This document shows, piece by piece, positions 53,597 through 64,000 of a DNA stretch of 64,000 nucleotides. How positions within the stretch are numbered: the first letter of the stretch is position 1; every line of letters starts with the position of its first letter. A model generated the notes under the pieces. The model searched no databases and was not told where the DNA came from. It saw only the letters and a list, made by a program, of their open reading frames with translations. The DNA comes from Vibrio toranzoniae (GTDB lineage: Bacteria > Pseudomonadota > Gammaproteobacteria > Enterobacterales > Vibrionaceae). The stretch lies in the NCBI RefSeq assembly GCF_024347655.1, contig NZ_AP025514.1:1984001-2048000 (forward strand), read 5' to 3'. The translations under genes and the position numbers were made by a program.

Positions 53597-56500
53597 CTAA
53601 TTTTTTGGTGGTGCTGGCGCTAAGACTTCTCGATTACCATTATGACCCGGAGCACTTACAATACCTTGCGCTTCAAGTTGCTCGACAATACGTGCGGCAC
53701 GGTTATAACCGATCTTGAATCGACGCTGAACACCCGAAACTGAACCTCGACGTGAATGAACCACGTGCTCGACAACTTGATCAAACAAAGGATCAACTTC
53801 TTCATCGCCTTCCATTTTCTCACCCGGTAACAGTGCTTCTGGGGTTTGATCGCCGTTAGTAATCTCTTCAATATAGTTCGGTTTGCCACGTGCTTTCCAG
53901 TTATTCACAACCGCATGCACATCATCATCTGATGCAAAGGCACCATGTACACGAATGGTATGACTAGAACCCGGTGGTAAGTAAAGCATATCACCCATAC
54001 CAAGTAGCGACTCCGCACCACCTTGGTCAAGAATGGTTCTAGAATCCGTTTTAGTCGATACGGTGAAAGCAACACGTGTTGGTATATTAGCTTTGATAAG
54101 ACCTGTAATTACGTCTACAGATGGGCGTTGAGTTGCAAGAATCAAATGGACACCGGCTGCTCGCGCTTTTTGTGCCAAACGAGCAATCAGCTCTTCTACT
54201 TTCTTGCCCACTACCATGATTAAGTCGGCAAATTCATCAACGATCACCACAATGTAGGGCAGCTTTTCAAGCAATGGTGCTTCAGGGTCCATGCTGTCCC
54301 CCGGCTTCCATAATGGATCATGAATTGGGTGACCCGCATCAGCAGCCATCTTAAGCTTATCGTTGTAGCCTTTAATGTTACGAACACCAAGCGCCGACAT
54401 CAGCTTGTAACGACGTTCCATTTCGCCTACACACCAACGAAGGGCGTTAGACGCATCTTTCATGTCAGTCACAACTTCAGACAATAGATGTGGAATACCT
54501 TCATATATAGACAATTCCAACATTTTCGGGTCAATCATGATGAAACGAACGTCTTCAGGTGATGCCTTGTAAAGCATACTCAAGATCATCACGTTCACAC
54601 CTACAGACTTACCAGAACCAGTTGTACCCGCTACAAGAACGTGTGGCATTTTCGATAGGTCAGCAATCACCGCTTCACCTGCGATATCTTGCCCGAGGAC
54701 TACGGTTGTTGGTGATTTCGCTTCTTGGAACTGAGTACTGCTTACCACATCTGAGAAGAATACCGTTTGACGACTCATGTTCGGTAATTCCAAGCCTACA
54801 TAAGGCTTACCCGGAATAACCTCCACGACACGTACTGCCAATGCAGACAGCGAACGTGCTAAGTCCATTGAAAGCCCTGAGATACGGCTTACTTTCACAC
54901 CGGGAGCCAAATCCAACTCAAATCGAGTAATCACTGGACCAGGGAAAATATCAACTACATCAGCCTTGATCTTGTAGTCCGCTAGTTTCGATTCAACCAG
55001 ACGAGCAATCGCTTCTAGTGCGTCACGGTCGATAAAGGTTTCACGCTTTTCAGGATGGAACAACAATTCAAGTGTTGGCAACGGCTCTGCTGGCTTTGGC
55101 AAGTTCACATCTTGCTGAACTAAAAACGGATTTTGTGCCGCTGCCATATTAGCCTGTGCTTTAGACACTTTGCTTTGGAACGCAGCAACATCTTGGTCCT
55201 CATGTAAAGGCTCTTCTTCTGTCACTTCTTCCCAAGGAAGATCAACGATAGGATCTTGCCTTTGCTCTATTGATTTCGTAAGTTCAGACTGCTCTTGTCC
55301 ATTAGACAAAGACTCCGGTTGTTCTGTGTTTTCGTCTTCTGCTCGTTCAATATCAAATTTTGAATTCGGTTCAAAGAACGGGTTTTCAGTCATATCAATA
55401 GGTGGTTCTTGCGCTGAAAACGCTTGTGACATTTCTCTTTGCTCATCCGCTGATGCAGCATACAACGACTCAGGTTGAACACCTTCTGAATCGAACTCAG
55501 TCTTTACTTTTTCTGTCCTACCCATTTCTGAGGCCGCATTATCAACGTCAATATCACTAGCAGCACTAACTTGTGACTGATCACTCTGCGCATATTCTTG
55601 GTATGAGGTTTGAGATTCGTGTGCACCCACCTGATCATGTTCAGCAAGATCATCTTCATACATAGCGGCACTTTCTAACTGTTCTATAGTCGCATTCAAC
55701 TGTTTTGAACGCTCTACGCCCTCTTCCAATAACTCATTTGTATCTTGGACAGGGGGAACAAGGGGCTGCTCTACAGAGGCTCTCTCATTGTGGGCTGATG
55801 TTTTTTGTTCATTTGAGGAGGCAACCGTCTTATTAGGAGCCTCTACAGGCATGTGGATATTGTAATGGCGCCTTTGCGATGCAGTATCGTCTAACGTGCT
55901 TGTAGCAGTCTCTGAAGGCTCAGCTGTCGCAGGGAAACTCATTGCAGGATCAAAAGCGGTTTGATCTGCGTCTTTCGCGTCTTCAGTAAAAGATATATCC
56001 CGGTAAGTAGGCTCTTGATGACGCATTTCAAACCGATCTCGATCTGCCGACTCCTTCAACTCAGGTTCTAGCAGTTCTTGATCTTGTCCGCGTGCTCGAT
56101 TGACTGCAGACGTAAAAAGTTTGAGCGCGCCTTCGCCTAGCCATTCAACAATACTTAGCCAAGAAATACCCGTTAATAGAGTAAAGCCAGCCCCCCATAA
56201 GAACAGGAGAACAAGTGTGCTACCAAGAATATTCAGAGTTGGAAGTGCAAGGCTACTTAGTACATCACCAACCACACCACCTGATGAAAAATACCAAATG
56301 TCGTCAAAATTGATATCCGCTAGACCACAACTAGTAAGAATCAGCACAGTAAGCCCAAGTAAGCGAGATCCCCATAACATGAAGTCTATCTGTTCATCTT
56401 CATTACGTTTTCGGAACAGCACCCATGCAGTAACCGTTACCAATATAGGTATCGGGTAGGCCAGAGAGCCAAATATAAAGAAAAGTGTATCCGCCAACCA

Positions 56501-56731
56501 TGCACCTAGATAGCCACCCGCATTTTGAATGTCACCACCCCATGCCGTTTGTGACCATGATGGGTCTGCAGGACTAAAAGTTAATAACGCCACGGCAAGT
56601 AGAATAGAGAAAAGAACACCCAGTATGAGGCTGCACTCTTTTAGACGTTGAGAACCACTTAAACGAGGAGACTGAGGCTCTTCACTCGTTTTAATGATTG
56701 TTTCTACTTTATTACTGCTCTGCTTGAACAT
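53597..56731 (-). CDS. ftsK: DNA translocase FtsK
   Basis: A 1044-residue septal DNA pump. Order: four N-terminal membrane segments (about 35-195), a long acidic Glu/Ser/Gln-rich linker (about 210-560), then the RecA-like motor with Walker [12 protein letters not shown] (near 699) and Walker [10 protein letters not shown], and the C-terminal gamma winged helix (about 980-1044, [28 protein letters not shown]) that reads KOPS and activates XerCD. I start at ATG 56731; the longer frame begins at a TTG inside a hairpin upstream and is unlikely. It lies between lrp and lolA. Confidence 0.95.
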   Translation of the reverse strand: MFKQSSNKVETIIKTSEEPQSPRLSGSQRLKECSLILGVLFSILLAVALLTFSPADPSWSQTAWGGDIQNAGGYLGAWLADTLFFIFGSLAYPIPILVTVTAWVLFRKRNEDEQIDFMLWGSRLLGLTVLILTSCGLADINFDDIWYFSSGGVVGDVLSSLALPTLNILGSTLVLLFLWGAGFTLLTGISWLSIVEWLGEGALKLFTSAVNRARGQDQELLEPELKESADRDRFEMRHQEPTYRDISFTEDAKDADQTAFDPAMSFPATAEPSETATSTLDDTASQRRHYNIHMPVEAPNKTVASSNEQKTSAHNERASVEQPLVPPVQDTNELLEEGVERSKQLNATIEQLESAAMYEDDLAEHDQVGAHESQTSYQEYAQSDQSQVSAASDIDVDNAASEMGRTEKVKTEFDSEGVQPESLYAASADEQREMSQAFSAQEPPIDMTENPFFEPNSKFDIERAEDENTEQPESLSNGQEQSELTKSIEQRQDPIVDLPWEEVTEEEPLHEDQDVAAFQSKVSKAQANMAAAQNPFLVQQDVNLPKPAEPLPTLELLFHPEKRETFIDRDALEAIARLVESKLADYKIKADVVDIFPGPVITRFELDLAPGVKVSRISGLSMDLARSLSALAVRVVEVIPGKPYVGLELPNMSRQTVFFSDVVSSTQFQEAKSPTTVVLGQDIAGEAVIADLSKMPHVLVAGTTGSGKSVGVNVMILSMLYKASPEDVRFIMIDPKMLELSIYEGIPHLLSEVVTDMKDASNALRWCVGEMERRYKLMSALGVRNIKGYNDKLKMAADAGHPIHDPLWKPGDSMDPEAPLLEKLPYIVVIVDEFADLIMVVGKKVEELIARLAQKARAAGVHLILATQRPSVDVITGLIKANIPTRVAFTVSTKTDSRTILDQGGAESLLGMGDMLYLPPGSSHTIRVHGAFASDDDVHAVVNNWKARGKPNYIEEITNGDQTPEALLPGEKMEGDEEVDPLFDQVVEHVVHSRRGSVSGVQRRFKIGYNRAARIVEQLEAQGIVSAPGHNGNREVLAPAPPKN

Positions 56732-56754
56732 AAACCAACTTAATAATTGAACGA

Positions 56755-56790
56755 GATAAAAACACAGCGAGCGGACCAAGCCGCTCGTTT
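56755..56790 (-). terminator. Terminator-like hairpin in the ftsK leader
   Basis: CGAGCGG (56768-56774) and CCGCTCG (56781-56787) pair around ACCAAG. On the minus strand it is followed by CTGTGTTTTTAT. It lies 37 bases before the chosen ftsK start, so it would attenuate transcription into ftsK rather than close lrp. Confidence 0.65.
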
Positions 56791-56839
56791 CAATGAAACT
56801 ACTGTTGATTTAACCATATCAAACCAAAAAACCCAATTC

Positions 56840-56875
56840 CAGAAAGCAAGAAAGCGGAACAAAAGTCCGCTTTCT
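56840..56875 (-). terminator. Probable terminator of lrp
   Basis: GAAAGCGGA (56850-56858) and TCCGCTTTC (56866-56874) form a 9-bp stem about 20 bases beyond the lrp stop. The following minus-strand tract TTGCTTTCT is only moderately T-rich. Confidence 0.6.
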
Positions 56876-56894
56876 TTCATTTCATCAATTATGA

Positions 56895-57389
56895 TTAACG
56901 AGTCTTAATCACAAGTTGATTAGTTTGTTTCACTTCTTCCATTACCACGTAAGTTCTAGTGTCGTTTACGCCTAGTAGACGCAGCAACGTATCACCTAAT
57001 AACTTACGGTAAGCACCCATATCGGATACTCGAGTTTTTAGAAGGTAGTCAAAATCACCCGACACTAAATGACACTCTTGGATATCATCAAGTTTCTGAA
57101 CAGCGGTGTTGAATTGCTCGAACACATCTGGAGCACCACGGTTCAACGTAATTTCAACAAACACTAAAAGTGAAGCATCGAGGTACTGTGGGTTCAGCAA
57201 CGCTGTGTACCCATTAATGTAACCTTGACGTTCTAAACGGCGAACTCGCTCAAGACATGGAGTTGGAGAAAGTCCTACTCTTTTCGAGAGTTCAACGTTT
57301 GAGATACGACCGTCTTTTTGCAACTCATTAAGAATGTTGCGGTCAATACGATCTAGTTCCTTGGACGGCTTCTTATAATTGTCTGCCAT
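56895..57389 (-). CDS. lrp: Leucine-responsive regulatory protein
   Basis: A 164-residue Lrp/AsnC regulator. The N-terminal helix-turn-helix is in LNELQKDGRISNVELSKRVGLSPTPCLERVRRLE; the C-terminal RAM domain senses leucine or alanine and controls oligomerisation. It is essentially full length and close to E. coli Lrp. It is divergent from ald, a classical Lrp/AsnC-linked target; the AT-rich 156-base gap between them is a plausible Lrp-binding region. Confidence 0.97.
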   Translation of the reverse strand: MADNYKKPSKELDRIDRNILNELQKDGRISNVELSKRVGLSPTPCLERVRRLERQGYINGYTALLNPQYLDASLLVFVEITLNRGAPDVFEQFNTAVQKLDDIQECHLVSGDFDYLLKTRVSDMGAYRKLLGDTLLRLLGVNDTRTYVVMEEVKQTNQLVIKTR

Positions 57390-57545
57390 TTTTTATTCCA
57401 CCTTATTACTTCCTTGCAAAAAAATATACTACAACTTTTTAATATTCAGTATCAAATTTTATTTAAACCCATCTATACTAGCTATTAATTCGACAGAATT
57501 ACCCTACACATAGATAAAACAACCAAAATAAAATAAGGAATCAGG

Positions 57546-58670
57546 ATGATCATTGGCGTACCTAAGGAAATCAAAAACCACGAATACCGCGTTGGTATGA
57601 CCCCAGCTAGCGTGAGAGAACTTATTTCACACGGCCACCAAGTTTTTGTAGAAACCAATGCCGGTAATGGTATCGGTTTTTCAGACGATGATTACATCGC
57701 TGTAGGCGCATCCATTCTTCCTACTGCTTCTGACGTTTTCGCAAAAGCAGAGATGATTATAAAGGTTAAAGAACCTCAAGCTGTCGAGCGAGCTATGCTT
57801 CGCGAGGGGCAAATATTATTTACCTATTTACACCTTGCACCAGATTTTCCACAAACTGAAGAGCTTATCAAGAGCAAAGCTGTCTGTGTAGCCTATGAGA
57901 CTGTAACAGATAATATGGGTCGCTTGCCACTATTAGCACCAATGTCTGAAGTCGCTGGGCGCATGTCTATTCAAGCTGGTGCACAAACATTAGAGAAATC
58001 TAATGGTGGTTGTGGCCTTCTTCTTGGTGGCGTTCCAGGTGTTGAGCCGGCAAAAGTTGTTGTTGTTGGCGGCGGTGTTGTTGGTGCTAACGCAGCACGT
58101 ATGGCTGTTGGCCTTCGCGCTGATGTTACAATCCTTGACCGTAACCTAGATACACTTCGTCGCCTGGATGAAGAATTCCAAGGCCGCGCAAAAGTGGTTT
58201 ATTCTACTGAAGACGCTATCGAGAAGCATGTTCTAGAAGCTGACCTAGTGATCGGTGCTGTACTGATCCCAGGCGCAGCGGCTCCTAAACTGGTTACTAA
58301 AGAGCATATCGCTAAGATGAAGCCAGGTTCAGCAGTTGTTGACGTTGCAATAGACCAAGGTGGTTGTTTCGAGACTTCTCACGCAACCACTCACGCAGAC
58401 CCAACTTACATCGTTGATGACGTAGTTCACTACTGTGTTGCAAACATGCCTGGTGCCGTTGCTCGTACTTCTACTTCCGCGCTAAACAATGCAACACTTC
58501 CTTACATTGTTAAGCTAGCAAACAAAGGCTACCGCGAAGCACTTCTGTCTGATGAAGGTTTCCTAGAAGGTCTAAACGTCATTCATGGTAAAGTGACTTG
58601 TAAAGAAGTTGCAGAGAGCTTTGACCTAGAATACGTAGACCCAGCAGAAGCTATCGCAATGTTTAACTAA
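57546..58670 (+). CDS. ald: Alanine dehydrogenase
   Basis: A 374-residue NAD-dependent enzyme that interconverts L-alanine and pyruvate plus ammonia. The N-terminus is [23 protein letters not shown], and the NAD fold has [17 protein letters not shown]. Full length. TAAGGA precedes the ATG. Control by the divergent Lrp is likely but inferred. Confidence 0.97.
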   Translation: MIIGVPKEIKNHEYRVGMTPASVRELISHGHQVFVETNAGNGIGFSDDDYIAVGASILPTASDVFAKAEMIIKVKEPQAVERAMLREGQILFTYLHLAPDFPQTEELIKSKAVCVAYETVTDNMGRLPLLAPMSEVAGRMSIQAGAQTLEKSNGGCGLLLGGVPGVEPAKVVVVGGGVVGANAARMAVGLRADVTILDRNLDTLRRLDEEFQGRAKVVYSTEDAIEKHVLEADLVIGAVLIPGAAAPKLVTKEHIAKMKPGSAVVDVAIDQGGCFETSHATTHADPTYIVDDVVHYCVANMPGAVARTSTSALNNATLPYIVKLANKGYREALLSDEGFLEGLNVIHGKVTCKEVAESFDLEYVDPAEAIAMFN

Positions 58671-58731
58671 TGATGTAGTGACTAACTGAGCGTACATCTT
58701 CTCGTTGAAGCGTCCAGTTAACCCACACATA

Positions 58732-58767
58732 AAAAGCCAGTCCGACATTTCTCGAACTGGCTTTTTT
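58732..58767 (+). terminator. Terminator of ald
   Basis: AAAAGCCAGT and ACTGGCTTTT pair around about 14 bases and are followed by a T-run. It may also serve the methyltransferase gene from the other side. Confidence 0.8.
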
Positions 58768-58827
58768 GTATCTATAGCACTATCGCTCGTGAACTATGAT
58801 CAACGGCCTGTCTTATACTCGTGAGAT

Positions 58828-60030
58828 TTACCGGTCGCTCTTAACACCATGAATCAACAGATTTCGAGGCGTGACACTGCGATCACAAAACTCTTCGATG
58901 CTTGCCTCATATCCTTGCTCTTGCAAGTAGATAGCGCGATCTAAAGCTAGCCATATCTCTAGCGGTCGCCTGAAAACTTGCTGAACCAAACTCAGCTTCT
59001 CCATTTCCCAGAAAAGTTTCTCGCCTTGAGCAAAATAGAACTCAAAATCGATATCCGTACCAAGTGGTAACTCTTTCACTTCAGATGCCCACAGGCAAAA
59101 TGATTCAAACCCGTCAGATAGCTCTGATTTCTTGATGCTCGGTACTGGGATGTATTCATCGATATTTAGCTCAGCCTTAAGCAGTTGGCAAAAACCCAAA
59201 CGATAACTCATCTCTAACTGACGATGTCGCTTTACTCTTTCACCACCAGTAACCGTTTCTTGAAGTGGGATTCGTAAATCACTCTTACTCAGTGTTAAAG
59301 CGGATTTTTTCGCAACTGATGACATTGGTTGGTATTTTTCGTCACGAATAAGGTGATAACAACAAGGTGAGATAGTGACTGCTGGTAGCCCGTGTGAGAC
59401 CGACTTTTTAACCAACTCAACATGAAGGTCGCCACAGGCATGCAGTGCGACAGCGTGTTGATTTGGATTAAATACCTCATCTGCACTGTCAGAAAACGCA
59501 TCACCTTGAACAAACATCATTTCTAAACGTTGTGAATCTGCAATCTTTTGCCCGCTTTCGCATAGTGATTGTTGCCACTCGAAGCTGGTCACTTTTTGCT
59601 TCGATTGTTGAGATAAGATACGACCGAGGAAGCCCTTTCCAGAACACCACTCCAACCACTCTTTGCCGTGGTGATGGTCAAGCGAAGCCTCGCCCATCGA
59701 AACAATCTGTTGTAGCTTTCTTCCCGGAATGCCATCTTCGGTACCTCGTGGAAGCGTTAGCCCTTTAAGTGCTGTGGAAGTGAACTGAATGCTTTGATTC
59801 GCTTCCTCTAACTCGGGAAGAAAACCAATAAGCTCTTCTACCAACACTTGAGGCTGTTCTTTAAGAATCTGAATATTCTCGATACTCAATCTATCCAACC
59901 AATCGACAAGCGGGCGATTCACATCAACCCAAGGTTGTTGCTGAGTTTGGCATAGGTGGAAAGGATCTGAACGCCAGTAAACTTGGTTCTCAAGCAGGAA
60001 TGAATCGAGTGTTTTAAATCGTGAATGCAT
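58828..60030 (-). CDS. SAM-dependent methyltransferase (Methyltransf_32-like)
   Basis: A 400-residue soluble protein. The SAM-binding motif is WLEWCSGKGFLGRILS, followed by QHAVALHACGDLHVELV and an AVTISPCCYHLI patch, the usual order in PF13679-type methyltransferases. The substrate is not known. The N-terminal 110 residues carry no recognised domain. It is a single gene on the strand opposite ald. Confidence 0.8.
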   Translation of the reverse strand: MHSRFKTLDSFLLENQVYWRSDPFHLCQTQQQPWVDVNRPLVDWLDRLSIENIQILKEQPQVLVEELIGFLPELEEANQSIQFTSTALKGLTLPRGTEDGIPGRKLQQIVSMGEASLDHHHGKEWLEWCSGKGFLGRILSQQSKQKVTSFEWQQSLCESGQKIADSQRLEMMFVQGDAFSDSADEVFNPNQHAVALHACGDLHVELVKKSVSHGLPAVTISPCCYHLIRDEKYQPMSSVAKKSALTLSKSDLRIPLQETVTGGERVKRHRQLEMSYRLGFCQLLKAELNIDEYIPVPSIKKSELSDGFESFCLWASEVKELPLGTDIDFEFYFAQGEKLFWEMEKLSLVQQVFRRPLEIWLALDRAIYLQEQGYEASIEEFCDRSVTPRNLLIHGVKSDR

Positions 60031-60123
60031 GCTTCCCCCTATGGTGCGAGGATTGTAGGGGTAAGAAAAAGAAATAGAAAGGGTCGATATAAAAAGAACA
60101 GCAAAGAAAGATAGAAATCAGAA

Positions 60124-60150
60124 AGAAAAACGGCCTGTATCTACAGGCCG
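60124..60150 (-). terminator. Terminator of cysB
   Basis: CGGCCTGTA and TACAGGCCG (60131-60150) pair; on the minus strand TTTTTCTTTC follows. It lies 29 bases beyond the cysB stop. Confidence 0.85.
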
Positions 60151-60178
60151 AATAAGAATCTAGATTTGCACGATGGGA

Positions 60179-61475
<1,297 letters not shown>

Positions 61476-62240
61476 ATGAATATTGGTTTAATCATTGCCT
61501 TAGTAGCCGTTCTTTTGGTGTTAGTTTTAGGCTACAACATCATGCTTCAATATAAAGTTAAGGTAGAAACAGCAAAGAAGCAGGAAGCTTCTCGTTATCT
61601 AACCATTATTGACGGAACAGAAGAGTTGATTGGCAATGCTCATCACATGCCTTTTAGCCAAGATCTTCTTGTATGCTTAAATAATCGAATTCTTGATGCA
61701 TTGGAAAACATGTATCAACTCGACCCAAAAAATAAGCAACTAGCTCAACGCATCGAAAGCGTAAAGCAACAAATCACTCAGCTCAAAGAGAACTATCAAG
61801 GTGGCGAGAGCACTACTTTTCGAGTTCCAAGCAGTGACAAGCAGGCGATCATGATGCTTAAATTAGTTAAGCGCCTACGCGATACGGTGCGTAACGAGCA
61901 CAATAAAGGCCGCTTCGAGACTCAGGCTTATGTAGTAGAAAACGCTCGTCTAGAAACGATTCAGATCCGCATCAACATCGAGAACGTTATTAAACGTGCA
62001 AATGACTCTATCTCTCGTGGACAACCGGGAACGGCGATTCAGTTACTACGTAAAGGTATAGATGCACTAGCAACCAAAAACGATGCATATTCTAATCAAG
62101 CAAAAGAAAAGCTTCAGCAGATGCTAAACGACCTTGATCAGAAGCGCCTAGATAAAAACGCACAAGATTTACAACAAATAGAATCTAAAGAGCGTGATGA
62201 CGATATGGATGCCCTCTTCGGTCAGAAGAAGAAGTGGTAA
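61476..62240 (+). CDS. Membrane-anchored coiled-coil protein, function unknown
   Basis: A 254-residue protein with one N-terminal membrane segment (about residues 3-23, IGLIIALVAVLLVLVLGYNIM) and a long helical cytoplasmic-type body. Heptad-rich parts include QLAQRIESVKQQITQLKEN and KLQQMLNDLDQKRLDKNAQDLQQIES. The end is a charged DDDMDALFGQKKKW. I do not recognise a catalytic motif. A terminator separates it from miaE. Confidence 0.7.
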   Translation: MNIGLIIALVAVLLVLVLGYNIMLQYKVKVETAKKQEASRYLTIIDGTEELIGNAHHMPFSQDLLVCLNNRILDALENMYQLDPKNKQLAQRIESVKQQITQLKENYQGGESTTFRVPSSDKQAIMMLKLVKRLRDTVRNEHNKGRFETQAYVVENARLETIQIRINIENVIKRANDSISRGQPGTAIQLLRKGIDALATKNDAYSNQAKEKLQQMLNDLDQKRLDKNAQDLQQIESKERDDDMDALFGQKKKW

Positions 62241-62259
62241 GAGTTTAACTAAAATGCTT

Positions 62260-62298
62260 AAAGGCCACTTTATCTATAGTAAATAAGTGGCCTTTTTT
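62260..62298 (+). terminator. Terminator before miaE
   Basis: AAGGCCACTT and AAGTGGCCTT pair around a 14-base AT-rich loop and are followed by TTTT. Confidence 0.85.
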
Positions 62299-62383
62299 GT
62301 GCCTATCGAATTTCCTTCCCCGATATAGGGAGATCTCTTCAGCTGTGATAAAATCCCGCATTATCAACAAACTTGCCCCGAAC

Positions 62384-63139
62384 ATGTATCAAGAATTATT
62401 AGATCCAATTCACTCCTTTCTTAAAGCTGAAACGCCAGATTCATGGATCGATGAAGCCAAAAAGCCAGAAAACCTGCACATCATTCTACGTGATCACATG
62501 CTTTGTGAGCTTAAAGCGGCTCAGAGCGCTCTGTTCCTTATCCGTAAGTACGCGGTTGATAAAGAGAGTGCAAAACAACTGAATGAGTGGATCCTGCCAT
62601 ACGAGCAGTTTGCTTATCGTCGTATCGGAGATCTAGAGTCACTTCGTGGTAAAAGCAACGTATCAAAACAAATCACAGCGAAAGATGGCTGCAATTATGG
62701 TGCAGACCTGATCGAGAAAATGGTGTTACTGATCAAAGAAGAGCTGCATCACTTCTACCAAGTACTAGAATTGATGGAAAAGAAAGGCGTCACGTACCAA
62801 CCGATAGAGGCGGGTCGCTATGCTAAAGGTTTAATCAAACAAGTAAAAACTTACGAGCCAGATGCTCTGGTCGATAAACTTATAATCGGCGCCTTCATTG
62901 AAGCTCGTTCTTGTGAACGCTTCGCGAAACTTGCTCCTTTCTTAGAAGAAGACATGGAGAAGTTTTACGTGTCTTTGCTTCGCTCAGAAGCGCGTCACTA
63001 TCAAGATTACCTTGAGTTAGCAGAGCAGATCGCAGGCAAAGATATCTCCGAGCGTATTGCTCACTTCGCGCAAGTAGAAGCTGACTTAATATCTTCAGAA
63101 GACAGTGATTTTAAATTCCATAGCGGTACTCCAGTTTAA
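62384..63139 (+). CDS. miaE: tRNA 2-methylthio-N6-isopentenyladenosine hydroxylase
   Basis: A 251-residue ferritin-like diiron monooxygenase that hydroxylates ms2i6A37 in tRNA. Metal-binding carboxylate and His residues are in RDHMLCELKAAQSA, KEELHHFYQV, FIEARSCERF and RSEARHYQDY. I start at ATG 62384 (MYQELLDPIHSFLKAE); the longer frame from 62297 overlaps the upstream terminator. No strong ribosome site is visible. Confidence 0.95.
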   Translation: MYQELLDPIHSFLKAETPDSWIDEAKKPENLHIILRDHMLCELKAAQSALFLIRKYAVDKESAKQLNEWILPYEQFAYRRIGDLESLRGKSNVSKQITAKDGCNYGADLIEKMVLLIKEELHHFYQVLELMEKKGVTYQPIEAGRYAKGLIKQVKTYEPDALVDKLIIGAFIEARSCERFAKLAPFLEEDMEKFYVSLLRSEARHYQDYLELAEQIAGKDISERIAHFAQVEADLISSEDSDFKFHSGTPV

Positions 63140-63186
63140 GCTCAGCATAGTAAATCCAAACCAATTTATGTCTCATCAATAAATAA

Positions 63187-63212
63187 GGAGGCCAGCAAAT
63201 TGCTGGCCTTCT
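63187..63212. terminator. Terminator between miaE and pyrF
   Basis: AGGCCAGCA and TGCTGGCCT pair around AAT, with T-rich flanks. It lies between the converging genes miaE and pyrF. Confidence 0.8.
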
Positions 63213-63240
63213 TATTTTGCATCGCTATCTACAGATAAAC

Positions 63241-63936
63241 TTACACAAGCGTGCCGTTAATCTCAGCAAGAACCGCTGCAGGGTCTACAGCTTGCGTAAT
63301 TGGGCGGCCGATAACAAGATAGTCAGACCCCGACTCAATCGCTTTAGACGGCGTCATGATACGCTTCTGGTCACCAACATCAGCACCTACAGGACGAATA
63401 CCAGGAGTCACTAGCTTAAACTCCTGACCAAGAGCACCTTTCAGTAAAGAAGCCTCTTGTGCTGAACATACAACACCGTCTAGGCCAGAGTTTTTAGTAA
63501 GAGAAGCCAATCGCATTACTTGCAGTTGTGGTTCTAGGTCTAAACCGATACCCGCTAGATCAGACTGCTCCATGCTGGTAAGTACCGTCACACCGATTAA
63601 CAACGGACGATCTTTACCATATGGTTCTAAAATTTCACGCGAAGCCGTCATCATACGCTCACCGCCACTGGCGTGTACATTCACCATCCAAACGCCTAAT
63701 TCAGCGGCAGCACGCACTGCTTTTGAACATGTGTTAGGGATGTCGTGGAATTTAAGGTCTAAGAATACCGAGAAACCACGCTTATGTAATTCACGAACAA
63801 ACTCAGGGCCAAACAAGGTAAACATCTCTTTGCCGACTTTTAAGCGGCAAGATGCTGGGTCAATACGATCAACAAAGGCTAACGCATCCGCTTGGTTGTC
63901 ATAATCCAAGGCTACAATGATTTTTTGGTCGTTCAT
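63241..63936 (-). CDS. pyrF: Orotidine 5'-phosphate decarboxylase
   Basis: A 231-residue TIM-barrel enzyme making UMP, the last step of pyrimidine synthesis. The signature is [12 protein letters not shown] with the catalytic Lys and Asp; ALDYD opens the barrel and [10 protein letters not shown] holds the phosphate site. A strong AGGAGATGAA precedes the ATG. The 64 bases beyond it to the window end contain no part of another gene that I can identify. Confidence 0.97.
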   Translation of the reverse strand: MNDQKIIVALDYDNQADALAFVDRIDPASCRLKVGKEMFTLFGPEFVRELHKRGFSVFLDLKFHDIPNTCSKAVRAAAELGVWMVNVHASGGERMMTASREILEPYGKDRPLLIGVTVLTSMEQSDLAGIGLDLEPQLQVMRLASLTKNSGLDGVVCSAQEASLLKGALGQEFKLVTPGIRPVGADVGDQKRIMTPSKAIESGSDYLVIGRPITQAVDPAAVLAEINGTLV

Positions 63937-64000
63937 TTCATCTCCTAACGCAGTTAACTTTCTACAAAATATCTACTCACCTACACATAGCGGGTGATAA

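Noticed and set aside
56732..56779. Longer N-terminus for FtsK
   Set aside because: It would start at a TTG inside the stem of a terminator-like hairpin, with no ribosome site.

Overview
The window is a stretch of housekeeping chromosome from a Vibrio (Gammaproteobacteria, Vibrionaceae). The content and order fit Vibrio chromosome I: psp with divergent pspF, sapABCDF, torECA, a complete his operon next to vicH, gsk, the divergent bio cluster, serS-rarA-lolA-ftsK-lrp divergent from ald, then cysB and pyrF. Protein sequences look Vibrio-like throughout. A species in the Splendidus group is my guess only. Base composition looks even. I see no prophage, insertion sequence, integron cassette, CRISPR array, tRNA or rRNA gene.

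Layout. 1-3.1 kb: start of an RND efflux adaptor gene (cut by the window edge), then the phage-shock operon pspABC facing its sigma-54 activator pspF. 3.2-8.4 kb: sapABCDF peptide transporter, genes overlapping. 8.5-12.3 kb: two unknown-function proteins, manganese-dependent pyrophosphatase ppaC, and a divergent heavy-metal exporter with a perfect 7-1-7 Fur-type palindrome upstream. 12.5-16.5 kb: torECA (TMAO respiration). 16.9-21.5 kb: a lone FetB permease, a coiled-coil lipoprotein of unknown function, a small TIGR02647 protein, and a YeeZ/YdcF gene pair bracketed by two copies of a small inverted-repeat element. 21.6-27.3 kb: tdk, cysS, ppiB, lpxH, an EAL-HDOD protein and ychJ. 27.4-35 kb: hisGDCBHAFI with a leader peptide of five consecutive His codons and an attenuator. 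35-37.1 kb: an NhaC-family transporter behind a recognisable lysine riboswitch. 37.3-44.7 kb: vicH, gsk, mnmA-hflD-purB, htpX and two small unknown genes. 44.8-50 kb: bioBFCD divergent from bioA across a BirA-type operator. 50-58.7 kb: serS, rarA, lolA, ftsK, lrp, ald. 58.8-64 kb: a methyltransferase, cysB, an unknown membrane coiled-coil protein, miaE and pyrF.

Most genes are ordinary core functions. The interesting material is regulatory: the lysine riboswitch, His attenuator, BirA operator, Fur palindrome between two manganese-related genes, a sigma-54 psp promoter with an altered -12 element, and terminators packed against the next gene's ribosome binding site. I did not find a convincing undescribed multi-gene system. 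The best unknowns are the coiled-coil lipoprotein at 17979-19286, the Fur-linked exporter, and the repeat-bracketed YeeZ/YdcF pair. Several starts were moved from the longest reading frame to internal ATG, GTG or TTG codons on the basis of ribosome binding sites and family N-termini; each such choice is stated.
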